Assembly (NCBI GenBank): GCA_016209145.1
Contig: JACQWT010000035.1
Span: 1 to 48,297, forward strand
Direction of reading: 5' to 3'
From: Deltaproteobacteria bacterium
GTDB taxonomy: Bacteria; Myxococcota_A; Polyangia; Polyangiales; Polyangiaceae
Length of the DNA: 48,297 nt
This document shows, piece by piece, positions 35,515-44,677 of this stretch. The notes below the pieces were generated by a model. The model worked only from the letters and a program-made list of their open reading frames with translations. It ran no database searches and was not told the DNA's origin. A program made the translations under genes and the position numbers. Every line of letters starts with the position of its first letter. Within the stretch, counting starts at the first letter, position 1.

Positions 35515-38001
35515 GTGACTCCGGCCCCCGCGCCTCCGTCCGGGCCTCGCGCCGCCGATCTCGTGGCTGTCGCGCTCACGAGCGGCGCGGCCATCGCCCT
35601 GCAGATCGCCCTGACGCGCGTGCTCTCCATTGCGCTGTGGCACCACTTTGCGTTCCTGGTGGTGGGCCTGGCGCTGCTCGGGTTCGGCCTCGCGGGCTCG
35701 TGGCTCTTCGCCCGCGGCGGCGCGGTGCGCGCTGGCGAGGAACGCCTGGCCGATGTGCTGGCGCGCCGCGCCTTGCTCGCGGCGCTCGCCGCGCTCGGCT
35801 CTCTGCTGGCGGCCCTGGCCATCCACCCCAACGCGCTGGAGCTGTTCCGCTCCGCGAGCACCGCTTTCTCGCTCGGGCTCTTGGCCCTGCTCGCCACCGT
35901 GCCGTTCTTCGGCGCCGGCATCGTCATCGGGACGGCGCTGGCGGGCTGGCCCGAACGCGTCGGCCGCATCTACGCCGCCGATCTTGTCGGCGGCGGGGCC
36001 GCCGCCGCCCTGGCGCTGGCCGCGCTGCCGCGGCTCGGCGCGCTCGGCACGATCGCGGCGGCCGTCCTGCTGCTGGCTACGGCCGCGCTGCTGCTGGCGC
36101 GCACCAGGCGCGCCCGCCGGGCGAGCGCGCTGGCGGCACTGGTGCTGTGCGCGGCGGCGGCCGGGCTGCTGCGCGACGAAGACGACTGGCTGGCGCCTGC
36201 GCCCACGAAGGAGATCGCCCGCTTCCATTCTCCGGCCTTGCGCGCGCAGTGGCTCGAGCGCCGCGCCTGGACGGCCCACGGCCGCGTCGACGTCACCCGG
36301 CCGTTCGCCGGGCCGCCGCTCATGGCCGGCGAGGTGGGCCCGGGCGCCGGGACCTGGACCATCCGCATGGCCTTTCAGGACGGAGCCGCTCCCACGACCA
36401 TGCACCGGATCGAGCGGGATCCGGCCGAGCTCTCGTTCTTGCCTCGCTCCACGACCGCGGCCGCGTGGGTGCTGCGCGGCGCCCGCTTCGGTCCCCGGGA
36501 GGCGCGCCCGCGTCGCGGATCGCGGGCGCTCGTGATCGGGGTGGGCGGCGGCGTGGATGTGATGATGGCCTTGGCGTACGGGGCAAGCGAGGTCACCGGC
36601 GTGGAGCTCAACCCCGCGCTCCTCGATTTGCTCCGGGGGCCCTACCGAGCCTTCACCGGCAATCTCGCCGGCCGACCCGAGGTGCGCCTGGTCGAGGCCG
36701 AGGGCCGCGCCTTCGTGCGCCGCAGCCGCGCGCGCTACGACGTGATCCAGTTGGCCGGGGCGGACACGTTCACCGCCCTGTCGAGCGGCGCCCACTCGCT
36801 CGCCGAGGCGCACCTGTACACGCTCGAGGCATTCGCGGACTACTTCGCCCATCTCGCGCCCGGGGGCTGTCTCTCGGTCTGCCGGCTATTCCTCGATCCG
36901 CCGCGCGAGACGCTGCGGCTCGCCGTGACCGCCGAGCATGCCATGCGACGGCGCGGCGTGGTCGAGCCGTGGCGGCGGATCGCCGTGCTGCGCGGCCGCC
37001 AGTGGGCCACGCTCCTCGGCTGTGAGCGCGACATCTCGCCCGCCGAGATGGAGCGGCTGCGCGGCCTCGCTGCCCGGGAGGGCTTCTCGCTGCCCTTCGA
37101 TCCGCTGCGTGCCGAGCCCGGCCCATTTCGCAGTGCCCTCGTGGGCGACGCCAGCGGGCGGGAGCGCTTCATCGCTTCCTATCCCTTCCGGATTGCGCCG
37201 GCCACCGACGAGGCCCCGTTCTTCTTCGACTACTTCCGCTGGACGAGGCTGCCGGCCTTCGCGGGGTTGCGCAGCGAGAGCGTCTACGCCACGGCCGTGC
37301 CCGTCGGCCATGGCGTGCAGCTCCTGACCCTGGCGCTCGCCACCGCCCTGGCCGCGCTCGGGATGGTGCTGCCGGCGCGCCGCCGCACCGGAGCTGTGCT
37401 GGGCCGGCGCTGGGGCGGCTTCTACTTCGCCGCCATCGGCGCGGCCTTCCTGCTCGTGGAGGTTGCGCTCGTCCAGCGGCTGACGTTCTTCCTCGGCCAG
37501 CCCACGGTGGCCCTCGGCGCCGTGCTCGGCTCCCTGCTCGCGGCCGCGGGAGTGGGAGCGGCGCTCTCGCGGCGAGCGCACGGCGCGCGGGGCTGGCTCG
37601 GCCTGACCCTGCCACCTGGCCTGGCCCTCGCCTGGGCGGCCAGCACCTGGGCGCTGCCCGCGCTGGTCGGGCTGGGCTTCGCCGCGCGCCTCGGCCTGGC
37701 GCTCGCCCTGGCGGTGCCCCTGGGCGTGCTCATGGGCATGCCTTTCGTGGCCGGCATCGCGCGGCTGCGTGGCCCCTGGCAGCCCCTCGTACCCTGGGCC
37801 TTCGCCGCCAACGGCTTGTTCACCGTTCTCGCCGCCGCGGCGGCGCCGCTCCTGGCGGCGGAGATCGGCTTCTCCGTGCTCTTCCTCCTCGCGTCGGCGA
37901 TCTATGCGGCGGCGTTCGTCGCGTTGCCGCGCGTCGGCGCTCCCGCCGACGCGGGCGCCGCCCCGCCGGCGTCGCCCAACACGGTGAAGCCGAGCAGGTA
38001 G
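35515..38001 (+). CDS. membrane-fused spermidine-synthase-like protein (paralogue A)
   Basis: An 828-residue integral membrane protein from GTG 35515. N-terminal hydrophobic helices (about residues 15-220) lead into a central cytosolic Rossmann domain: SAM-type motif VIGVGGGVDVMMALAYGASEVTGVELNP near residue 340, then DVIQLAGADTFTALSSGAHSLAEAHLYT, as in spermidine synthases and related methyltransferases. A second set of about eight helices follows (from about residue 600). Such fused MFS/spermidine-synthase-like proteins are widespread but uncharacterised; the polyamine acceptor site cannot be confirmed. Its last 100 bp are antisense to the 3' end of paralogue B. Confidence 0.8.
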   Translation: MTPAPAPPSGPRAADLVAVALTSGAAIALQIALTRVLSIALWHHFAFLVVGLALLGFGLAGSWLFARGGAVRAGEERLADVLARRALLAALAALGSLLAALAIHPNALELFRSASTAFSLGLLALLATVPFFGAGIVIGTALAGWPERVGRIYAADLVGGGAAAALALAALPRLGALGTIAAAVLLLATAALLLARTRRARRASALAALVLCAAAAGLLRDEDDWLAPAPTKEIARFHSPALRAQWLERRAWTAHGRVDVTRPFAGPPLMAGEVGPGAGTWTIRMAFQDGAAPTTMHRIERDPAELSFLPRSTTAAAWVLRGARFGPREARPRRGSRALVIGVGGGVDVMMALAYGASEVTGVELNPALLDLLRGPYRAFTGNLAGRPEVRLVEAEGRAFVRRSRARYDVIQLAGADTFTALSSGAHSLAEAHLYTLEAFADYFAHLAPGGCLSVCRLFLDPPRETLRLAVTAEHAMRRRGVVEPWRRIAVLRGRQWATLLGCERDISPAEMERLRGLAAREGFSLPFDPLRAEPGPFRSALVGDASGRERFIASYPFRIAPATDEAPFFFDYFRWTRLPAFAGLRSESVYATAVPVGHGVQLLTLALATALAALGMVLPARRRTGAVLGRRWGGFYFAAIGAAFLLVEVALVQRLTFFLGQPTVALGAVLGSLLAAAGVGAALSRRAHGARGWLGLTLPPGLALAWAASTWALPALVGLGFAARLGLALALAVPLGVLMGMPFVAGIARLRGPWQPLVPWAFAANGLFTVLAAAAAPLLAAEIGFSVLFLLASAIYAAAFVALPRVGAPADAGAAPPASPNTVKPSR

Positions 38002-40358
38002 ATCGCGGCGGCGCCGAGCAGCACCGCGTCGAAGCCGAAGTTCATGGAGACGACGACCGTCGCCACCGATCCGACGACCGAGGCCGAGCCGTTGGCGGCC
38101 CAGGCCCAGGGCACACAAGCCGCCTCCACGCGGCGAAGCCGCGCGACAGCGTACGCGAAGGGAACGCCAAGCAGCAGGCCCAGCGGGGCGACGAGGAGGG
38201 CCGCCGCCAGCAGGCGCCACGGCTTGCCCAGCGCCGCCAGCGGGCCGAGCAGCACGGGCTCGGCCAGCACGAACGCCACGAGCAGCAGCGCGAGCAGCCC
38301 CACGGCGATCCACGCGGCACGCCGGGCGCCGCCCGGCCAACGTGCCGAGACCATGCTGCCCAGCCCGGTACAGACCAGCAGCGAGCAAAGCGTCACGACG
38401 AGCGAGTACAGCGGCTGGCCCAGGACCAGCGTGAGCTTCTGCAGCAGGGCTACCTCGACGGCGATGTAGCCGACGCCAATCGCGGCAAAGAAGGCGAGAA
38501 ACCGGGCAAGCCGGCGCGAGTCGGCAGGACGCTCCGCACGGCGGCGCCCGGAGGCGGCGAGCGGCGCGAGGATGAAGGCAGCCGCCAGCACCGCGCTCAG
38601 GCCGAGCTGGCCGAGCAGGAACAGCGGGTTGCCCTGCGAGACGCTCGCCACCTCGCGCAGTTGCTTGGCCGAGGCGAGCGGCGCGCGCCAGCGCGTGAAG
38701 TTGAAGAAGTATGGCCGGTCGTCGGAGACAGGGCTGATATCGCGCGAGAAGGCGGCGACAAAGCCGCGTTTGTCGCCGGTGCGTACGAACTGCTCGACCA
38801 CGCCGCCCAGCGTGCGGCCCGGGAGGTAGATGCGCTCGAAGCCGTCTGCGACGGCGCGGGCCTCGAGGTGCTCGATCTCGGGCGCGGTGAAGGCCCCCTT
38901 TTTGACGAGGGTCGCGGCCAGCAGTCGGCTCGCGCCCAGGATCGCCACGCGCTCGGCAAGCCCGCCACTATTCCGGTCCGCGAGCGCGGCGTCCAGGGTG
39001 GCCACGAGCCGCAGCGTCTCCATGGCGGCGGCCATGCGGATGATCGCCAGCACGCCCCCCTCTTCCAGCCTATCGTACATCTCGGCCAGGGCCTCGCGCG
39101 TGTACAGGTAGTTCTCCGCCAGCACGTAGGCGCCGCTCGCCAGGGCGGTCCACGTGTCCGCTCCCGACATCTGGATCACGTCGAAGCGTCCCCGCTCGCG
39201 CCAGAGGGCGCTGCGGGCCTCGTCCACCGCGATCTGGACCCGCGGATCGGCCAGCATGGCGCGCGAGTAGCTCCTTGCCACCGTGCGGTGCACCTCGACC
39301 ACGGCCTGGTTGAGCTCGATGGCCTTGATGCGCCGCGCGCCGAGCTCCTTCGCCGCCCACACGTCGTTGCCGCCGCCCATGCCGATGACGAGCACAGCGG
39401 GCCGGCGCCGCAGGCTCGGGCCCAGCGCGTAGAGCGAGCGCCGCAGCACCTCCAGGCCCTCGGGCTCTGCGGTGAAGTCCGACACGATCGTGCCGGCGCT
39501 GCCGTCCTGCAGGATGAACTTCTGCGCCGGTAGCCTCAGGCCCAGCGTGGCCGCGCCGCGGCCAAGCAGCAGGCGGCGAGCCGGATCGATGGGCAGCACG
39601 TCGATTCTGCTGTTCGCGCTCCAGCGGGAGTACTCCGCGCGCCGGGCGAAGACCGCCCGCACACGATCGGTCAGATCGAGGTGGCCCTTGCCCGGCACGG
39701 GCGCGAGCCGATCGAACGACGGCATGAAGCCGAGACAGAGCAAGCCCACGACGATGGCGATCGAGGCCGAGCCACGGCGGCGAGAGGCGGGGGCGAGCAC
39801 GGCGAACGCGGCCGCGGCGAGCAGCGCCACCGCGAGCAGGCAGCCGCCGGCACCGAAGTGCCAGAGCAGCGCGGGGCACAGCGCACAGCCCGCGCCCGCG
39901 CCCACCAGGTCGGAACCGTACACGGCATGAACCCGCTCGGCGTGCACGCTGATGACGAGCCCCACGGCCGCGCCGCCGAAGAAGAAGGGCACGGCCGCGC
40001 ACGAGTTGAAAGCGAGGAAGCGCGCAGCGTCGGCCAGGCTGGCATAGCGCAGGCTGTCGGGCACCGGGAGCCGGCACAGGAGCAGCCAGACCAGGCCGAG
40101 AGAGGCCAGGTAGGCGCCGGTGAGGGCCCAGATCCAGATGCGCGGCGCCCGGCGCCAGCGCGCCTCGGTCAGCGTCAGCATCGTGCCGCTCGCGCCTATC
40201 CCGAGCAGGCAGTTGGAGATGACGAGGAAGCCGAAGTGGAAGTGCAGGCGCAGCGCGCACACGCGCGTCACCAGGATCTGGAAGGCGAGCAGCGAGCCCG
40301 AGAGGAGCGCGACGCCCACGCAGGCTCGAATCGGAGTGCGGCGGCGCGGCTCGGCCAT
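37902..40358 (-). CDS. membrane-fused spermidine-synthase-like protein (paralogue B)
   Basis: An 818-residue protein with the same order as paralogue A: N-terminal helices (LLAFQILVTRVCALRLHFHFGFLVIS), central domain with VIGMGGGNDVWAAKELGARRIKAIELNQ and DVIQMSGADTWTALASGAYVLAENYLYT, then C-terminal helices including YIAVEVALLQKLTLVLGQP, which closely matches LVEVALVQRLTFFLGQP in A. The two are paralogues that diverged strongly but kept every landmark. Convergent orientation with a 100-bp 3' overlap is unusual. Both sequences look intact and translated. Substrate unknown. Confidence 0.8.
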   Translation of the reverse strand: MAEPRRRTPIRACVGVALLSGSLLAFQILVTRVCALRLHFHFGFLVISNCLLGIGASGTMLTLTEARWRRAPRIWIWALTGAYLASLGLVWLLLCRLPVPDSLRYASLADAARFLAFNSCAAVPFFFGGAAVGLVISVHAERVHAVYGSDLVGAGAGCALCPALLWHFGAGGCLLAVALLAAAAFAVLAPASRRRGSASIAIVVGLLCLGFMPSFDRLAPVPGKGHLDLTDRVRAVFARRAEYSRWSANSRIDVLPIDPARRLLLGRGAATLGLRLPAQKFILQDGSAGTIVSDFTAEPEGLEVLRRSLYALGPSLRRRPAVLVIGMGGGNDVWAAKELGARRIKAIELNQAVVEVHRTVARSYSRAMLADPRVQIAVDEARSALWRERGRFDVIQMSGADTWTALASGAYVLAENYLYTREALAEMYDRLEEGGVLAIIRMAAAMETLRLVATLDAALADRNSGGLAERVAILGASRLLAATLVKKGAFTAPEIEHLEARAVADGFERIYLPGRTLGGVVEQFVRTGDKRGFVAAFSRDISPVSDDRPYFFNFTRWRAPLASAKQLREVASVSQGNPLFLLGQLGLSAVLAAAFILAPLAASGRRRAERPADSRRLARFLAFFAAIGVGYIAVEVALLQKLTLVLGQPLYSLVVTLCSLLVCTGLGSMVSARWPGGARRAAWIAVGLLALLLVAFVLAEPVLLGPLAALGKPWRLLAAALLVAPLGLLLGVPFAYAVARLRRVEAACVPWAWAANGSASVVGSVATVVVSMNFGFDAVLLGAAAIYLLGFTVLGDAGGAAPASAGAPTRGNATNAAA

Positions 40359-40473
40359 GGCGCGCGGCAGCAGAGCACGCCTACAGCGGGGCGGCGAGCG
40401 GGGACTGGGGAAGCAGGCCTGTCAACGATCGCCGAGATCTGCTAATGATGTGATGCTCGTTTCAGGGGCATCC

Positions 40474-40495
40474 GCGGCCGCTCCCCGGCGGCCGC
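40474..40495 (+). promoter_or_regulatory. GC-rich hairpin before the orphan small gene
   Basis: GCGGCCGC at 40474-40481 and again at 40488-40495 pair around a six-base loop (TCCCCG), just ahead of the GGGAGAG ribosome site. The gap 40359-40517 holds this stem and no gene. Each arm is also a palindrome by itself. A role in mRNA stability is a guess. Confidence 0.35.
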
Positions 40496-40517
40496 CCGTA
40501 CAGGGAGAGCAAGAACA

Positions 40518-40832
40518 ATGTCCGACACCATCACTTTGCGGGTCGCAGGACACGACTACACCGGCAACCCGGCCGGCACGGGCGGTGACACCTACCAGGC
40601 CGGGACCTCCGGCTCGGAGGCGGATCTGGTCTGGTACAAGATCCCCCATGGAGGCGGCATCGGCGGCGCGATCGGCTCGAAGTTCTGGGACCGCGTCAAG
40701 AGCGCCTACCTCGATGCCAGCGCCCGCTCCGCGATCGACAGCGTCGGCGTCCTCTACAAGACCGAGAAGGAGGTCGAGGGCGCGGGCATGAGCAACTACG
40801 TCCTCTGGCTCGTCAAGGACGGGAAGAAGTAG
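40518..40832 (+). CDS. small protein of unknown function (104 aa)
   Basis: A GGGAGAG ribosome site is nine bases before the ATG, and third codon positions are strongly G or C. The product has no signal peptide or membrane segment. It starts with a beta-like Thr/Gly stretch (DTITLRVAGHDYTGNPAGTGGDTY), has a central EADLVWYKIPHGGGIGGAIGSKF and ends with a basic, Trp-containing strand (SNYVLWLVKDGKK). The pattern hints at a small compact soluble domain. I do not recognise a family. It stands alone between divergent paralogue B and the lipoprotein remnant. Confidence 0.7.
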   Translation: MSDTITLRVAGHDYTGNPAGTGGDTYQAGTSGSEADLVWYKIPHGGGIGGAIGSKFWDRVKSAYLDASARSAIDSVGVLYKTEKEVEGAGMSNYVLWLVKDGKK

Positions 40833-40872
40833 CACTCGGCCCGGGATGGGGTTGCATCGTGGTGGCCGGGGC

Positions 40873-41010
40873 GTGACCGCGGCCCGAAGGCCAAGCCTGG
40901 CGGCGATCGGTCCGCTTGCCCCACTGCTGCTCGTGCTCGGCGCCTGCAGTGCGACGTATGCCCCTCCCGTGCGGAGCACGCACTACGGCGCGCCGGGCAG
41001 GCTACGGGCC
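40873..41010 (+). pseudogene. possible remnant of a lipoprotein gene (signal peptide only)
   Basis: From GTG 40873 (or ATG 40846) the frame encodes a good lipoprotein signal: SLAAIGPLAPLLLVLGAC, then ATYAPPVRSTHYG. After about 45 residues the coding character fades (poor third-position GC, many Gly/Pro) and the frame runs on only as a shadow of the next gene. No body domain follows. It may be a decayed gene or another place where sequence is missing. The rest of 40833-41167 shows nothing else. Confidence 0.3.
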
Positions 41011-41167
41011 GCATGGATTGAGTCCGGCGGGGGCGCCGTGCTCGCCGGGGGACCTTGCTGCGGGGGTACACAAGTCGGGTTCGCCCCCAGCGATTGGCTT
41101 GCCGTGGAAGACGGAGAGCCGCGAGCGTCCGTGGACTCGCCCCCCTGGCGGCGATACACTGCAAGTC

Positions 41168-43456
41168 ATGGCGACGAGGCAAACGTGGAAGAGCGCCGCG
41201 CTGGGCGCCGGCCTGCTCGTGGCCCTCGTGGGGGCCGCCATAAGCGGGGCGTGCAGCGCGGGCAACGAGGCTTTCGGTGTGGCTCCCGGCGGCGGGGGGC
41301 AGAGCGGCACGGGCGGCAGCGGCCTGCACGGCGGCGGCGGCGCCGGCTTCAATCCCGACGGGGGCGACTTCGACGGCGGCACAACCGACGCGAGCACGGT
41401 GCTGGCGATCTCGCCGCAGGATCCGGTGCTGACCGTGGTCACCGGGCAGCCTGTGCCCACGGTGACGTTCCAGGTCCTGAACACCGGCTCGCCCGTGCCC
41501 GCCCTCTGGCTCGTCGACCGCGGCGAGATCGCCTCGATCGACAAGACCGGCCTCCTCACGCCGACCGGCAAGGTCGCGGGCAAGGCGACGGTCGAGGCTA
41601 CCGTCGGCAAGAGCAAGCTCACGACGTCGGTCACGGTGAAGATCCAGACCGTGCAGAACGGCGCCGACCAGAACGACCCGCCGCCCGGAAGCGGCGGCTG
41701 GGGCGGCGTGGGCGGCGAAGGCGTTGGTCCGGCGGTGGACGGCGGGCTCGTCGCGGTACTGGAGGGAGCGCCGAGCCCCGATGGCGATCTGCGCTGGCTC
41801 TACCCCTACGACCTGACGGTGTGGCCTACCGGCATCCTGCCGCCCCTGTTGCAGTGGACTGCCGGCGTGTCGGCCGCGGCCGACGCCGTGCTCCTGCACC
41901 TCTACTGCGACTACTACGACTACAAGGGCTTCTTCGGGCGCCCGGCCGCGCTCGCGCCCGGGGCGCCCTTCGTGCGCCATCCTGCCCCGCCAGCGACGTG
42001 GAAGGCCGCCACGCTGTCCTGCGCCGGCGGCACTCTGGCCGCCGAGATCGTCGTCGCGAAAGGCGCCGTCGCCTACGGGCCCATTGCCGAGACGTGGCTC
42101 GTCGCCAAGGGGCAGTTGAAGGGCACCGTCTACTACCAGTCCTACGGTACGAAGCTGGCGAAGAACTACTACGGCGGCATCGGCGGCGACGGCAAGTTCG
42201 GCGGCGCCACGCTCGTCATCAAGCCGGGCGCCACCGATCCCGCGCTCGTTGCGGGCAAGAACGGGGGTACGCCCGAGTGCCGCGTCTGCCACAGCGTCTC
42301 GGCCGACGGCAGCCGCATGGTGGTGCAGCACGGCAACGACTACAAGCAGAGCTCGTCCTACGACCTGAAGAACGGCTACACGGAGAGCGTCTATGGCCCG
42401 GCGACGAGCGGCAACCTCGGCTGGATCGGAATGCTGACCGACGGCAGCAAGGGCCTGGGCAACCGCGTGCCGCTGCCGGGCGGCGCCAACCCCAACGCGC
42501 CCTCGACGCAGCTCTACGAGCTGTTCACCGGAACGGCGCTGCCCGCCGTCGGCTTGGCGGAGTTCGTCACGCGCGCCGGCTTCCCGGCGTTCTCGGTCGA
42601 CTCCAAGCACGTGGCGTTCAACTTCTACGCCGGCCCCGGCAACCCGCAGATCGGCCCGGGCGACGGCAAGAAGCTCGTCGCGATGGACTTCGACGTCGCG
42701 ACCAACACCTTCAGCAACCCCAAGCAGCTCTACACGGGCGCGAATGCGCCGGGCTGGCCGTCGTTCCTGCCGACCAACGACGCGGTGGTGTTCCAGATCT
42801 CGCTGCCCGGCGCCAGCGAGTACTTTGCCACGCGCTACGGCGGCCGCGGCCAGCTCTGGTGGGCGGATCTCGGGAGCGGCACTGCGGCGCCGCTCGATCG
42901 GCTCAACGGCAAGCAGAACGGCCAGAGCTACCTGCCCGTGGGGCCCGGCAACCATGCCGACGACACGGTGCTGCAGTACGAGCCCACCGTGAGCCCCATC
43001 CCCTCCGGTGGCTACGCCTGGGTGGTGTTCCTGAGCCGCCGCACGTACGGCAACGTCGCCACCATCGATCCGTGGTGGAGCGATCCGCGCGAGCACGATC
43101 TTACGCAGACGCCGACGACCAAGAAGCTGTGGGTCGCAGCCGTCGATCTCAACGCCAAGCCGGGCACCGATCCGAGCCACCCGGCCTTCTACCTACCCGG
43201 GCAGGAGCTCTTGGCGGGCAACGCGCGCGGCTACTGGGTCAACGTTCCCTGTCGGGCCGACGGCGAGCCGTGCGAGAGCGGTGACGAGTGCTGCGGCGGG
43301 TTCTGCCAGCCCGATCCCGTGTCGGGCGATCTGGTCTGCGGCCAGAAGGGCAACGAGTGCTCGGCCGAGTTCGAGAAGTGCTCCTCGGATCTGGACTGCT
43401 GCGACGAGCTGCTCAAGTGCATCAACGGCATCTGCGTGCACATCCAGCCGCACTGA
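41168..43456 (+). CDS. beta-propeller lipoprotein with single CXXCH motif (paralogue 2)
   Basis: A 762-residue lipoprotein: signal peptide to SGAC (Cys29), a Gly-rich linker, an Ig-like (BIG2-type) domain with LLTPTGKVAGKATVEATVG, then a large propeller region. The heme-type site is C371-RV-CH in CRVCHSVSADGSRM. Propeller-like segments include PAFSVDSKHVAFNFY and WVVFLSRRTYGN, the latter matching LVFISRRSYGN of paralogue 1. The C-terminal Cys knot is SGDECCGGFC and DLDCCDELLKC. It is longer than paralogue 1 because of a larger middle segment. A GATACA -10-like box lies ten bases before the ATG. Confidence 0.78.
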   Translation: MATRQTWKSAALGAGLLVALVGAAISGACSAGNEAFGVAPGGGGQSGTGGSGLHGGGGAGFNPDGGDFDGGTTDASTVLAISPQDPVLTVVTGQPVPTVTFQVLNTGSPVPALWLVDRGEIASIDKTGLLTPTGKVAGKATVEATVGKSKLTTSVTVKIQTVQNGADQNDPPPGSGGWGGVGGEGVGPAVDGGLVAVLEGAPSPDGDLRWLYPYDLTVWPTGILPPLLQWTAGVSAAADAVLLHLYCDYYDYKGFFGRPAALAPGAPFVRHPAPPATWKAATLSCAGGTLAAEIVVAKGAVAYGPIAETWLVAKGQLKGTVYYQSYGTKLAKNYYGGIGGDGKFGGATLVIKPGATDPALVAGKNGGTPECRVCHSVSADGSRMVVQHGNDYKQSSSYDLKNGYTESVYGPATSGNLGWIGMLTDGSKGLGNRVPLPGGANPNAPSTQLYELFTGTALPAVGLAEFVTRAGFPAFSVDSKHVAFNFYAGPGNPQIGPGDGKKLVAMDFDVATNTFSNPKQLYTGANAPGWPSFLPTNDAVVFQISLPGASEYFATRYGGRGQLWWADLGSGTAAPLDRLNGKQNGQSYLPVGPGNHADDTVLQYEPTVSPIPSGGYAWVVFLSRRTYGNVATIDPWWSDPREHDLTQTPTTKKLWVAAVDLNAKPGTDPSHPAFYLPGQELLAGNARGYWVNVPCRADGEPCESGDECCGGFCQPDPVSGDLVCGQKGNECSAEFEKCSSDLDCCDELLKCINGICVHIQPH

Positions 43457-43465
43457 GCGAGTAGA

Positions 43466-44677
43466 TCAGCGCCGGGACGCGCGCCTGCGCTTGCGCTCCA
43501 GGATCACCCGGACCAGGGCTTGGCCGACCGCCTCGGCGAAGCCCCCCAACTGAATGATCAGGGCGTGGCCGACCGCCTCGGCAAAGGCCCCCAACTGGGC
43601 GGCGACCGCGGCGTCGACGCTCTCCACGATGTCGTCGCCGTACAAAAGTGCGACCACGCGCCGGCGCACGCGCACCGGGATCACGGCGACCTGACGGTCG
43701 GCGACGCCGGGCAGCAGCGTGTGCAGCTTGGCGTCAAGCCCCTCATGGCCGAGCGGCGCCAGCGCCGCCTGGCCGGTCTGCACGGCACGCCGCAGCACGC
43801 TCGGCTCGTCGATGCTCGCGCCGAAGGAGGCAAGCTCGGCCGCCGCGCCGTGCACCAGCCGGCCCTGGATGCGGTCGCCCTGGACGACGAACAGAGCGGT
43901 GCGCTCGAAGTACTGCTGGCAGAAGCGCACGAGCACGCCCAGCACCGTGGCCACGTCGCGGGCCTCGGCCAGGTGAAGCTCGGCCTCGTCGCGCGGGAAC
44001 GGGCCCCGATACCGGTAGGCCCGCCGCATGGCCTGGGCCTGCACCGCGGCCGGCACCGAGCCCAAGAGCGCCGCCAGCTCGCCCCGCAGCGTGGCCGGGC
44101 CGACCGACTCGGGGGCCGACGGCTCGGGCGGCAACTGGACCGCTGCCGCAGGCGGCGCCTGGGCCAACGGCGCCTCGGCCGGCGGCGCTTCGGCCGGCGG
44201 CGGCGCCGCGCCGGCGAGCCGGCTCAACACCCCACGCGTGCGCAGATCGAGATCGAGCCCGCAGTGCCTCGAGAGCGCCTCGTGCAGGCGCGGGGGCGCC
44301 ACGACGACCTGGCGCAGCGGCTTCCCTACCGCCTCGGAGAGCTCGGCCGCAATCAGCGGGTAAAGCGACCGGCTCGTCGCCACCTCCAGCTCCCCGCCGC
44401 CCACCGAGAGCGGGTAGACGCGGTACGCGGCTGCTACCTGTGCCGGCAGCAGGCGATCGAGCTCCGGCGGCACCGGGGGCAGGCGGCCGGTCGGCCCCGG
44501 CGGCAAGCCGTAGAACTCACCGAGCAGACCAACCAACGCCGCCTCGGTGAGCGCACCTTCATCCAGAAGGCTGGTTCCGAGCTCGCCGCCAAGCAAGATC
44601 TGGGAGCGCAGCGCACCGGCCAGCGCTTCCAGGGACACGGCCTGGCGCGAAAGCAGGAACGAGCTGAGCGCGCTCAT
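43466..44677 (-). CDS. GspE N-terminal (MshEN) domain protein with GAF-like C-terminus
   Basis: A 403-residue protein. Residues about 20-145 match the GspE/MshE N-terminal fold, including the c-di-GMP-binding-type stretch GELGTSLLDEGALTEAALVGLL and RLLPAQVAAAYRVYPL. A Pro/Ala linker (about 155-190) follows, then a GAF-like region with FVVQGDRIQGRLVHG and VAVIPVRVRRRVVALLYG. There is no ATPase, so it is a sensor or effector rather than a secretion motor. The C-terminus holds a 15-residue tandem repeat (LGAFAEAVGHALII, LGGFAEAVGQALVR). Its ATG overlaps the dapE stop (ATGA). Confidence 0.7.
   Translation of the reverse strand: MSALSSFLLSRQAVSLEALAGALRSQILLGGELGTSLLDEGALTEAALVGLLGEFYGLPPGPTGRLPPVPPELDRLLPAQVAAAYRVYPLSVGGGELEVATSRSLYPLIAAELSEAVGKPLRQVVVAPPRLHEALSRHCGLDLDLRTRGVLSRLAGAAPPPAEAPPAEAPLAQAPPAAAVQLPPEPSAPESVGPATLRGELAALLGSVPAAVQAQAMRRAYRYRGPFPRDEAELHLAEARDVATVLGVLVRFCQQYFERTALFVVQGDRIQGRLVHGAAAELASFGASIDEPSVLRRAVQTGQAALAPLGHEGLDAKLHTLLPGVADRQVAVIPVRVRRRVVALLYGDDIVESVDAAVAAQLGAFAEAVGHALIIQLGGFAEAVGQALVRVILERKRRRASRR
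43516..43597 (-). repeat. 45-bp tandem duplication inside the MshEN gene
   Basis: Two 37-bp blocks (43516-43552 and 43561-43597) differ at only three positions and recur with a 45-bp period, adding exactly 15 codons. The duplication keeps frame and extends an amphipathic helix. The near identity suggests a recent event. Confidence 0.8.
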
